From contig CAJVPJ010000782.1 in assembly GCA_910592205.1 (NCBI GenBank), positions 1 through 16,786 of the forward strand: a DNA stretch of 16,786 nucleotides, in the 5' to 3' direction. Position numbers and translations under genes: made by a program. The first letter of the stretch is position 1. Every line of letters starts with the position of its first letter. Shown here one piece after another: positions 7,403-16,786 of the stretch. The stretch is from Paraglomus occultum. Taxonomy: Eukaryota; Glomeromycota; Glomeromycetes; Paraglomerales; Paraglomeraceae. The notes beneath the pieces are model-generated. The model saw only the letters and a program-made list of their open reading frames with translations. It ran no database searches and was not told the origin of the DNA.

Positions 7403-8264
7403 TGTATGTCACTGGCAAGCTATGCAGAGAGATCTTGAGAAATGAGAGCTTTGTTTGCGAGCCTGTTTTAATTGTTACCCTCGTAGACTACCACAAAGGT
7501 GGAATTCAACTTTAGATAGTTAGTAATTTGTCGGTGTTGTATGCAGGGTCATACCCGATCACTTAACAGTAACATTAGCGGAATTGCAAGACGATTCTTA
7601 TACCATACTCATTGCACGGCTATTTAATTACAGCCTGCCAGACTAAAGAAGAATCGCAAGAAGCGCGGACACGTATCTGCTGGACATGGTCGCATTGGTA
7701 TGTTATTTTTTCGATCTGTATTTAGCGAGTCCTGATTGCCTCCTCCTGTACTTTTTTCATAAAAATTAACTCTTACATCCTGCTAGGCAAACACCGTAAG
7801 CATCCTGGAGGCCGAGGTCTTGCAGGCGGTCAGCACCATCACCGCACAAATTTGGACAAATTCCATCCTGGTTACTTTGGTAAAGTCGGAATGCGATATT
7901 TCCACAAGACCAAAAACCAGTACTACAACCCAACGCTGAATCTTGACCGATTGTGGACATTGGTTTCGGAAGACACAAGACGTGCACATGCCAATAACAA
8001 AGATGTCGCACCCGTTATCGATATTTTGCAATCGGTAAGCGTTCACGAAACTTGAAATTTCAAGATGATGTATATATGGATGCTTTTGCTCGTCTTCGGC
8101 ATCTGCTCGGATATTGATTTATAACTTTTTTACAGGGATATAGCAAACTTCTCGGAAAAGGCCGACTTCCTAACCAGCCTGTTATAGTCAAGGCTAGATC
8201 GGTATCACGTCGTGCTGAGCAGAAAATAAAGGCCGCTGGTGGTGTCGTCCACTTAATTGCGTGA
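7287..8264 (+). CDS. RPL28: Large-subunit ribosomal protein uL15 (RPL28 in yeast, RPL27A in human), 4 exons
   Basis: uL15 is a structural protein of the cytosolic 60S subunit. Exons: 7287-7289 (ATG alone), 7634-7697, 7787-8034 and 8136-8264. Introns are 344, 89 and 101 nt, GT-AG, and give 147 residues, as in yeast and human. Conserved blocks are [20 protein letters not shown] (6-25), [55 protein letters not shown] and [12 protein letters not shown]. The last three exons are secure. The first is inferred: exon 2 starts CCT GCC AGA (PAR) right after an acceptor, so only a start codon is missing, and the ATG followed by GTACGTG at 7287 is the only candidate in phase I found. A first exon ending in ATG is common in ribosomal protein genes. 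The gene diverges from NIP7. Confidence 0.93.
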
Positions 8265-8299
8265 ATATAGGCTTCTGTAACTTTACCCCAATATAGCAT

Positions 8300-8305
8300 A
8301 ATAAA
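8300..8305 (+). terminator. Candidate poly(A) signal of RPL28
   Basis: A perfect AATAAA lies 36 nt downstream of the RPL28 stop codon, a typical position for a compact highly expressed gene. Confidence 0.55.
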
Positions 8306-9050
8306 GACTCAGGTTAAGGGATCTTGGTATTTTGCGATTAAGGCAGGATTTCGGTACATGCTAAACACAATTTACTTAATTATAGAGCAAATTTATTTCG
8401 TGGATATGTAATCGACTGCCCAATTCTAACCATTATTCGAAGAAAAATTAGCTATTAATGGGCTCATTAACTTGTAGAACGTTAATGCTGCCGACGACAC
8501 AGTATTCTAGTAGTGGCACACATTAACATAGAACCTTATTCGGAACTAATGTTTCGATCTTGGCAAAACAGGGTGGCTGAGAAATTCTCGAAAAAGTCGA
8601 ATCCCAAACATAATGCTGCATTTAGATGCTACATAATTATACGGAGCATATTTGTCAAAGTCCGAAATGAAACGATCTCTTCCATCAGCGTCGTTGATGC
8701 CTTTCCTAGGGTTTCTCTCCTCTCTGGTAATTACTGCCTAACTGTATGGAGCATAAAATCGAAAGTTCATGAATATACTTTTGTGATTTCCTTCCTCCTC
8801 CCAAATTTATTATTTACCTCAGACGCAAACGCTCAGGTGAGCAAAGAGTGATGGAGAAACTTTTTTCCTGGTGTTCTGCAAACACGTACTCTTACAATGG
8901 ATGCGAATAAGAGAAAAGGTATATCTGGGAAGTAATTAGGGACAGATAAAAGTACGTGTACATGTATGGCGCTAGCAATAAATATATGTTTCTCTCCGGT
9001 AAATGCTTCATAGTCGGACGAAGAATAATGTCTGATTTACAAAGATTCCT
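8306..9050. other. Intergenic stretch without a supported gene
   Basis: There is a plus-strand open frame at 8513-8851, but it starts with GTG, has no recognisable domain and an unstructured residue mix. It ends near a good donor (CAG followed by GTGAGC at 8836), with no matching downstream exon. I see no RNA gene or repeat here. Confidence 0.5.
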
Positions 9051-9392
9051 CTAATCCCCGTTGCTCGTTATATTCCTCTTAGCACCAAACTTGCACTCGT
9101 ATATGCATACCATATGATCTCTAATCATAAATCGTCTGATCTGAATACCATCTCCGTTGGTAAGCCCACAACAGTTGGCATACAGCCTTGCTTCATTAAA
9201 CCATCGGTAATCTGGGTAGGCTGTTTGAATTAACGTAATCACTTGGTAAAGCGACATGTTACACGGCGAATATTTTTTCATGCCGATTATCTGAAATTTT
9301 TTGTCACACACTGCAGATCTGACTTTAAAATTTATTATTGTCATCATAACTCCATCATTTAAGTCACCAAATAAGTTTCTAAATTGAATCAT
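9051..9392 (-). CDS. Hypothetical small protein, unrecognised
   Basis: This is a 113-residue frame from a true ATG. It reads as a plausible folded protein: a strand-like start (MTIINFKVRSAV), a helix-like middle (SLYQVITLIQTAYPDYRWF) and strand-like segments (IQIRRFMIRDHMVCIYE), with five cysteines including a CC pair. The tail (KFGAKRNITSNGD) is polar. I do not recognise a family. It may be the second exon of a gene that begins with the small frame at 9598, but the phases I tried fit only with weak splice sites. It lies between the ends of RPL28 (plus) and MED23 (minus), so it is downstream of MED23 on the same strand. It could be chance: an ORF of this length is not rare in this DNA. Confidence 0.35.
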   Translation of the reverse strand: MIQFRNLFGDLNDGVMMTIINFKVRSAVCDKKFQIIGMKKYSPCNMSLYQVITLIQTAYPDYRWFNEARLYANCCGLTNGDGIQIRRFMIRDHMVCIYECKFGAKRNITSNGD

Positions 9393-9442
9393 TTACCAAA
9401 AGTTTTAATCAGGAATACATGGGCATCATACATGTTAAGGCA

Positions 9443-9598
9443 TTAATTTAAACTAGTTACTAAATAACCACATAATCTACACTGAACGGGAGCTTTAAGC
9501 AGTCTAACAACCTCCCGAATGCATATGAGTGTGTCGGCATCACTGGCTACATGTGGATGAACGTGTTGACTGCCGAATAGAAACGTTACATTAGCCAT
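9443..9598 (-). CDS. Hypothetical small ORF downstream of MED23
   Basis: This is a 51-residue frame from ATG (MANVTFLFGSQHVHP...), with a CRLC (CxxC) near its end. Its start is 51 nt after the MED23 stop. Two features suggest splicing: a CAG immediately precedes the ATG, and a GTAACT donor lies at 9460. It could be the first exon of a gene continuing into the 9392-9051 frame, a 3' UTR element of MED23, or noise. No family is recognised. Confidence 0.25.
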   Translation of the reverse strand: MANVTFLFGSQHVHPHVASDADTLICIREVVRLLKAPVQCRLCGYLVTSLN

Positions 9599-9649
9599 CT
9601 GCTTCACTTAGCGTTATGACATCAAGAAACTAAAAAAACGAGGGGATCC

Positions 9650-12600
9650 TTACAGGAAATCATATATTTGTTCAAGTGCCAAAGTGGAGACATTTTCTTC
9701 TAGTCGCATTGTTGATGTGACATCGTGAAGGAGTTGCATCAAGTGAATTATGTACTATAAAACGAATTGGCTCGTTAGTGATAAGGTAAGTATAATAAAC
9801 CTAAATTAACTCTTCAGCTATTAAATAGTATATCATAAATAAAGATACGTCAAAGCTCACCTCTTTCATAATCACAACATTCTTTTCCAACCTATGTAAA
9901 ACAGGTCCCATAAGGGCACACAAGTATAAAACTTGCACGTCGGTTTTAATCTCATCTCTAAATATCAGCATAGATCCAAAGAATCTTTCCACAATATCAT
10001 TGTTGGAATAATGTATAATACTGTGAGCAAGTGTGAGGAGCGTGTTGGGAGCATTCGTTCCAAAGTTATGGTAATTAGAAGTATAGTCTTTGAATATATA
10101 CGGAAACATTATAGTCTTGACTGCCTGCGGTGACGGCGGTTCTAAAAATGGGTTCGGAGGGTCCATTGCAAAGAAAGATGCAGATTTGTCAGATTGTGTA
10201 TTGGATGGCTGGGAGAATAAATTGTTGTAAGACTGTTATCAGGAAGTATGTGTTGAAAGAAGATATGTTTGTATGATGCACGAAAACAAAATAAGGCAAT
10301 ATTAATATTTTCTCATTTCATGGACAATATGGTACTAACATGCACGTGATAGCACTTACCAAAGTACAGACAGCAGATGGCTCCCTCAAATGAGCATCTG
10401 TCTTAACCACATTCACAATTTCCGTTAGCATAGGTATAACAAACTCATCTTGTGGCAAAAATGAGAGTAATAACGCAACCGCATGAATAATTATTGGCGG
10501 CACTGCAACATTCTTTGTTCCACGCACTAAAATTATATTCAAAGCCATTCTAACTACATCAACTGGCTCAACTGGCGTGGCCAAAACTTCCACACAGGCG
10601 ATATACAGAGCCAACACCATCGGATTCGAGATCTCACGGAAATGGCGTTCCGGAAAGTGAGATTTTGTCTTGGGAGCGCATTTTTGTGGGAGCATATCTG
10701 TTGCATTTCGTATGATATGTACGAGTGGTAGCAAATGAAAGTGATTATTAGACAACGCTAAATATTATTTGATAGCGTAATAAACAACGCCGAACGAGCA
10801 CTTACTATCGGCTAATTTGCGAAAGACTTTGTCAAAGTAATTCTCATCGAAAATTTCCGCCCCGACCGACTCGTTATTCACATATTCGAGCAACTCTGGG
10901 GCAATATTATAATCATCGAAATCTATTCATTGACAATAGAAATTGGAATTAGGCCACTATTTACATCAGGTACTCGCTCCAATAATTTTTTCATCACTGA
11001 TATTCAACTTACCTAGTAACTTTACTAATCTTCGACATACATTTGGATCTCTAATGGTACTAGTCGGATAGTAATAACAGAATAAATCTCTAACAAATGT
11101 AAGTGGTGTTTGATGATATCGATATAACTTTCCGTATTCATCTAGGAACCTCAGTAACTCTGTGTTCCCAAACGCAATCATATTCCCTATCAGAATATCG
11201 AATATGGGTAATGTTCGGAAGATGACGTTTGAGTAATATATGGGCATTTGGATATCTGGTGGTGGGTTTAACGGTGTATTGGTGTTTGCATAACCGTCCA
11301 TTGCAAATGCTTCATATTCATAAAATTCTGGATAATCTTCAAGGTACTGCATTAGCTTTCCATGAAAATCATCTTCAACCCAATATCTAGGGCAGAATCC
11401 TAACTCCATAAATCGAGCGACTCGCTGCGAAAAACCTTCTGGTTCGAAGAGAAGACAATTGAGAAATCCCGTGGCTATTTCCCTTTTCGTCTCCTCTCTT
11501 TGATGACAAATTAATGCATAAATTACATGTTCAAATGCAAGAATTTGGTATTTCCAGATTAACTCTGCTAAAAGAGCACATTCCTGCGAACATAGTGATA
11601 ATAGTCATGTTGTTAGCTAACAAGTAATACCTATCTCATCATTGCTGGGTCACCGTATACAGACTGGCTGACGGTAAGCATACTTACTAGTACTTTCCAT
11701 TGCGGTGTGGACACGCTCACTATATGATCAATAAGTCCAGCTGTATAGGTTGCCATCCTAGATGGTGCAAACTGCAGCAAAGTACTTCGCAGAGCTAAGA
11801 TCGTCATACGAGTTAAGGAGTTTAAAATATAATCTTGGACGTTATCTTGAAACTATTTATGTTCGTAAAGGATACACCCCCACATTTTCGTAAGCGTACG
11901 ATTTTGTTTCTTGTAATGCATTAATACGGTCCATATAGCGCATAAAAAGATCTTTTGACTTTCCGGGTCGCTATACCTCTCTTTTAGCGCTGCTTCTTGT
12001 TTCTCGTTCAAAATTTCGTCCTTGACAAGATTGAGTAGTGTCTCCTCTTGAATAGCAGCGTGTATAGCAGCGAGTACAGCGCTATTCTATGGATAAATGT
12101 AAATAAATATTGTCAATATGTGTAATCCTAATTATTAATTGATCGTTATTACTTACATCAGGTGGAAAAGCATTCCCGGCTTGTTGGGACTCAAGTATCT
12201 GTTTTACAGGTTCTGGGAAGAGATTGAACACAGCTGGTGACCACTCGAGAGAAGAAGGATATATGTTTGTTAGTACTTTGGAAAGTAGATCTGCTTGGAG
12301 ATCGGAGGTTCCTCTATGATTCATACGATGTACAAAAATATTATTAATATGGAATTTGTATAAAGGGACAAAACAAGAGGAATTGTGAGATTCTGCATAT
12401 TTATATACCTGAATTTTACTATTCTTGCGATAGTCATGATGAGTATTCTCGCCAACATTTCTGATTCCGTAAACAAAATAGACTTTTCGCGAATGGCTTC
12501 TCCAATAGAGCGAATGAATTTTACGTCCACCTGTAGCATCTTCAAAACGAAGAAATTGTAATCTCAGCAAATACTATAAGATGGTTTAATAGTCGAGATA

Positions 12601-15600
12601 TTATAGTATTTTACATTTTTTTAGTTACCATTGAATGTATAGCAAACATCTCAACTCCCCTGAAAGTCTGTCGATGATTTAAGTGAGACAGTGAATACTT
12701 AACAAAGTTAAGTAAGTCTGGCGTTTTCGTAAATTGCTTGAAAAATCGAAGTAATCTATAATTGAACAGTTCCAATATAGTGTGTGTCCAACGTAGTGAT
12801 TGCTCGGGAAGTGCTGGACCGTCTTCAGCCTTTACTTTTAATGCTTTGTCGTATTTTTTGAGTCGCTCAAATATGATAATAATTATTTGCGATAATCTGA
12901 TGGTTATGAATGAACAATATAGTTATATAAAATAGTGTGAAGGATGGCATTCCACACAACTCAATGTTGTTCCTGGATCTAGTCCAGTTTGATCACATAA
13001 CAATACTTACGACCACGGCGCGCTATAAAGCATCTTGAATAAGGCATCTAACACGTAAGGTGAAACGCTGTTATGCTCCTTTTGAGGAGAGTCAGAGAAG
13101 GACGTGGGGCCTTTTTCATCGAATGACATTTTACCGATTAAGAATGATAACCTATACCGGCAAAGCATGACTTTATTAGTTATAAATAATATACATAAAA
13201 ATCTTCTCAATCGGTCAAGTATACCTATTTTTTGCATGGACGCCGATGTAGTCTAATAGTTTATACGTCGCACTCCCTCCTTTCAAGTATTTTGCGGATG
13301 GAAACGCTAAAGTCCCTAATTCCAGTTTTGGCGATATCAGATTGGCAAGTAATGTGTCTGCAACAAGACTCTCATTCGCTTCACTGACAATAGCCAGTTT
13401 TATTATTTCCTCAAACTGGATATTACGAAACAAATCAACGTTGATAGTGTTCCCTTCAGTATCGGTGTTTTAAATTATAATAAATTACTCAACAGTTTCA
13501 ATTTCGTATTACGTAACATGGTATAAAGCAATAAACAAAATAGAATACATACCCTTGTATTTAGTGAAAACATATTTGGATAGATCCGCGCAGACCTTGC
13601 TATATGGTAGAGCCAAAAACAGCTCTGGATGTCTATATTTCAAATTAGTAGTATTAAGAGAATTTTGATGATAGGCCATCTAAAAGGGATAAATGATTCG
13701 TTAGAAGAAGCGTTTGTAAATTAACGTTAAAGATCAATTCTAAAATCTGAATGAACACAGTTACAAGAATGGACGCGTAATATATTTTGGTGTCTTATTA
13801 TACTAACAAAGCATTGCAGCGACAAATCTCTTAAATAAAAAGCATCTTTAGATGTAATTTGCTTTTCATTATATAAACTAGATAGCATTCTAAATAGCTT
13901 CTCATCTTTGCTAAGATCCACTGATATTGTCTCCTTCATCACTCTTTCGATATCTATAAACGTTTGTATTTGAATTAAGGTTATAAATAGATCACAACTC
14001 AACAAAATATTTCAGCTTTGACGTAAGCAGCAGGATACGAGATAGTTGTAGTAAAAGCCAGATAAACCCATTGTCTTTCAGTAATTGAGGGCAACTATCA
14101 TCATCGCCCGAACGAACCATCTGACAAAATTCGGTGAGCGCCTCCTCATACTTTACATAGTGCCTGATGGAGAGAAAATAATATGTCAGTACGTGAATCA
14201 GACATAATAAACAAGCTTTTGTATCGATCTTACTCTGTTCCAACCAAACTGTACAATTGATCAGCAACCTCAATCATCAATTCCCAATGATCCAAATTGT
14301 TTGGGATTAGCACTTGTTCGGTTACTGTCCTTTGATTACCTAAATCGGCAAAACGCATACTTGTCATTTATCAGATATTCAAACTGTGAACGTTCAAAAC
14401 GTCTACTTACGAGGTTCCCCAAACGCATCTTGTCGTCTCTCATTGAACTTGGAATTCTCTTGTATATATATAATAATATCTTTAACTTTCTCAAATATGG
14501 CGGCTCGTACAGGCTCCAAACCATACTGGGTCCCCTTAACCTTCTTAGCCATTATACGAACTTCTTCTATCCAAGCACGCTGAAAAAATAAATCACGGAA
14601 ACGAGAAGTGAAGCTTGCCGCACAGCCTTCTTGAACAAATTGATCCTGTTATGGGAAACAAAATTGATGAGAGAAGAATGGGTTACCCGTAAAAAGACTG
14701 TGTGTGAGACCTACATAGTCAGGAGCGAATACTCTATTTGAATCTATGCCTGCAAGGTCGTTGTATTCATGATCTCGACTATTAGTTCGTACAGTCACAG
14801 TGTTAGAGTTGTAAAATATATGTGATTGACTGAATGTGCAGGCCAATATGATACCTGTATTGAGATACTAATGGCCATGACGCATCTTCAACGATAAAAC
14901 AAAGTAAGTCTAACATTTGAATGTATAAAGTACTGGCACATGAACCTTATAATATAAGATTACCAGGCGGCATCATGATGAACGAAAGGCGTCTACGGCG
15001 TTTGCATAACTCGTGCACAAATGGCTCCATTGTCCAGTGAACGTTTTCGAAATGACCATTAACAGGAGCTCCGAATATGGCTGGAAACTGACAAGTATAC
15101 ATAGCAGTGTGTTAGCAAACAGACGACTCCACGAACATATCAGTTAACAGCTCACCTCTTGAATAATGTGATAATATGAAACACATCCAACCCCACCACA
15201 GCCTTTCCCTGTCAAGAAAGCCTCAATTACTTCTTGTCCCTTTTCCACACATCTCATCTGTCCTTTGCTCAATTTCACCGGTAGCACGTTTATCTGTTCC
15301 ATCAGCTTCTTGATAAACGTCATTGCAGTTGTTGGGCTGGTCTCTACAATAGCTGTTGGGTACTGTCTCAGCATAATCAACACGAAGGACGTTATGCCTA
15401 CCCACAAGTGCTGCATGTCATTTTTCAGCCAATGGGTCAGATATTCAAATATTTCTGGAATGGTAATTTGAGGCTGGAGTGTGTGTACTAGTGACGGGGA
15501 TGATGAGAGTTGATAGTCGGAAATTAAGTTGCTAAAGATGGAGAGAATCAGAGAGATTCGCGATGTTGAGGTTGGGGAGGAGTCTATGCTTTTCATCATA

Positions 15601-16420
15601 TACTGAAAGGTTTTGTTCTGAGAAGGCGAAAAGATAAAATACACAATACAGTTAAAATTAAATTGTTGTGCTCCAAGACAATTGCTTAACTACATTGCTT
15701 GCTTTAAACTATGTCGCTTGTTGCAAGCAATCTTTTGGCTGATAATTATAAAACTCCCTAATAACCGTAACCCTAGACCTCCATCCTCTCTCTACCAACC
15801 CGCTTGTGAAATGTTGCCGTGCTTTTACCATTTTCTCAAGTGTCGGTGCAACTTTTGCAAATTCTGTTACTAATTTGTTCATTATTTCTGAATGCTCCAA
15901 TTCGAGCTCAAAATCTACTACAGTATCTTCAGATGACTTCGAGGATAATCCTTTGACCTTTCTCCTTTTATTAGCATTTCGACTTGACACCCGTTCATAG
16001 ATTCTAATACGTTTATAGTTAAGTAGCGATTTAGTTTGTGATCTATTGACAGGAATTCAAGGATTCTATGACATTATTACTCATTCATGTAACATAAATA
16101 AACAGTGCTCAATCACAGAGAGATCCATGTACAAGACTTCATGTAATAATTCTTCGCACATACCCAAGATAATGGCCGTCTAAAGATTTTGCTTCCTGCT
16201 GTTCTTCCTAAAAAATATAAATGCTATACTTGTGAAGACGCGTGTTTACAATGCGTGTTGCTATTGTTCCCTTTTTGTTCAACCGTTGTGTCTTAATTCT
16301 CGCCAAGTCTAACCCCTCTCTTACAAATCACAGCCATGACTAGTGCCACACCTGCTCTTTCAGCTCTCTAGCCCTAACAGTACTCGCTAGTAAATCCTCG
16401 AATCCGTTTGCGGTATCCAT
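9650..16420 (-). CDS. MED23: Mediator complex subunit MED23 (23 exons)
   Basis: MED23 is a tail subunit of the Mediator co-activator, acting in the nucleus between activators and RNA polymerase II. Exons (high to low): 16420-16352, 16207-16164, 16042-15796, 15617-15156, 15087-14964, 14854-14715, 14645-14411, 14339-14234, 14163-14039, 13953-13808, 13679-13553, 13453-13225, 13151-13011, 12896-12629, 12539-12409, 12313-12157, 12086-11900, 11845-11688, 11583-11013, 10922-10806, 10757-10360, 10232-9861, 9754-9650. Introns are GT-AG, 48-178 nt, in phase; about 1552 residues (human about 1368). Best matches to human MED23: PIYYSNVIFRTLPIFDIL (about 1146-1163), YGKLYRYHQTPLTF, ISNPMVLALYIACVEVLA (about 1304-1321), TDVQVLYLCALMGPVLHRL (about 1490-1510), and LLDYIGVHAK. 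Collinear similarity starts in exon 4. Exons 1-3 (120 residues, with basic NKRRKVKG) are a lineage extension or less certain. A donor-like GTAAGG overlaps the stop, so the extreme C-terminus may differ. Confidence 0.88.
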
Positions 16421-16786
16421 TTCCAGCGTTTTACCCCCGGAATCGACGGTTTTTTATAGCACTCACTCGATTGCTTTATGTCACGTGATCATGCTTTTGG
16501 TCGATCAATTTGCTTGTCAACGTAGAAGTTGAGCGTATGGTAAGCAGGTTCAAAGGATTATGATTCCGCGTATAGCCGCGTGCATCGCTTTCTCGCATGT
16601 TCCCCACAAATACATAATATGGTATCGCTCATCGGACTTGAGAATATCTGAGCAGTTTCGCTGCATCGTGACCCAACTTGTATCTCAGCATCCCTTTTAT
16701 TTACACGAAAATCTTTATTTAACCAGTGATCATCTGATGGATTTACCTTTAAAACTGGTATAACTCATGATAATTTCTTGCGATTA
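16421..16786. promoter_or_regulatory. Upstream region of MED23, possibly a divergent promoter
   Basis: It contains the palindrome TCACGTGA 61 bp before the proposed MED23 ATG. At 16537-16539 an ATG is followed directly by the strong donor GTAAGC, which would suit a single-codon first exon of a plus-strand gene continuing beyond the window. The plus-strand frame at 16560-16763 has no recognisable features. The region is otherwise unremarkable. Confidence 0.4.
16481..16488. promoter_or_regulatory. TCACGTGA palindrome (E-box core CACGTG) upstream of MED23
   Basis: This is a perfect 8-bp palindrome containing CACGTG, the site of bHLH factors such as yeast Cbf1. The same octamer occurs at 4292-4299 in the histone region. 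Binding is inferred from consensus only. Confidence 0.45.

Noticed and set aside
7766-8046. Two minus-strand open frames over RPL28
   Set aside because: Antisense of RPL28 exon 3, whose uL15 identity is certain.
8513-8851. Plus-strand frame of 112 codons in the RPL28-MED23 gap
   Set aside because: Starts at GTG, has no recognisable domain and no clear partner exon.
12082-12570. Single open frame of 162 codons
   Set aside because: It passes through an intron and joins MED23 exon 16 to out-of-frame sequence; only 12313-12157 of it is coding in the model.
14301-14591. Plus-strand frames opposite MED23 exons 7-8
   Set aside because: Antisense of well-supported MED23 exons.
15806-16000. Plus-strand frame of 64 codons
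   Set aside because: Antisense of MED23 exon 3, low-complexity serine/threonine composition.
9650-16420. Initial idea that the long minus-strand gene was a nucleolar Urb1/Npa1 protein
   Set aside because: The spliced protein follows human MED23 collinearly over many blocks; Urb1 was considered only because of gene size and its ribosomal neighbours.
1-16786. Transposons, long terminal repeats, CRISPR arrays, rRNA genes
   Set aside because: No transposase or reverse transcriptase motifs, long inverted or direct repeats, regularly spaced repeats, or rRNA-like sequence were seen on either strand.

Overview
This window looks like nuclear DNA of an intron-rich, AT-rich, early-diverging fungus. 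The genes have many short GT-AG introns (about 48-180 nt, most 65-130). The histone, NIP7 and uL15 proteins are fungal-like. A MED23 gene is present, which budding and fission yeast lack. A two-helix membrane protein resembles a family I associate with Glomeromycotina/Mortierellomycotina. That lineage assignment is an inference. All exon models were built by hand by joining GT-AG introns in phase; none was checked against RNA.

Layout. Positions 1-117 (minus) hold a probable exon of an unrecognised gene cut by the left edge, followed by about 1.1 kb with nothing firm. Positions 1274-3194 (plus) hold a 7-exon, 472-residue protein with two membrane segments, an extracytoplasmic loop and a proline-rich tail. 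Histone H2B (3557-3958, minus) and histone H2A (5093-5500, plus) are intronless and head to head across a 1.1 kb regulatory region with mirror-placed TATA boxes, two ACGCGT boxes and forkhead-like sites. NIP7 (5700-7073, minus, 5 exons, 180 residues) and ribosomal protein uL15/RPL28 (7287-8264, plus, 4 exons, 147 residues) are also head to head, with about 210 bp between their start codons. Positions 8306-9650 hold little: two small unrecognised minus-strand reading frames. Positions 9650-16420 (minus) are filled by a 23-exon gene for Mediator subunit MED23 (about 1552 residues). Positions 16421-16786 are its upstream region, with a TCACGTGA palindrome and a possible first exon of a divergent gene.

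How the genes relate. The two divergent pairs are functionally matched: H2A with H2B for the nucleosome dimer, and NIP7 with uL15 for making the 60S subunit. Each pair could share one control region. MED23 and the membrane protein have no evident functional link to them. I found no mobile element, CRISPR array, rRNA or convincing tRNA.
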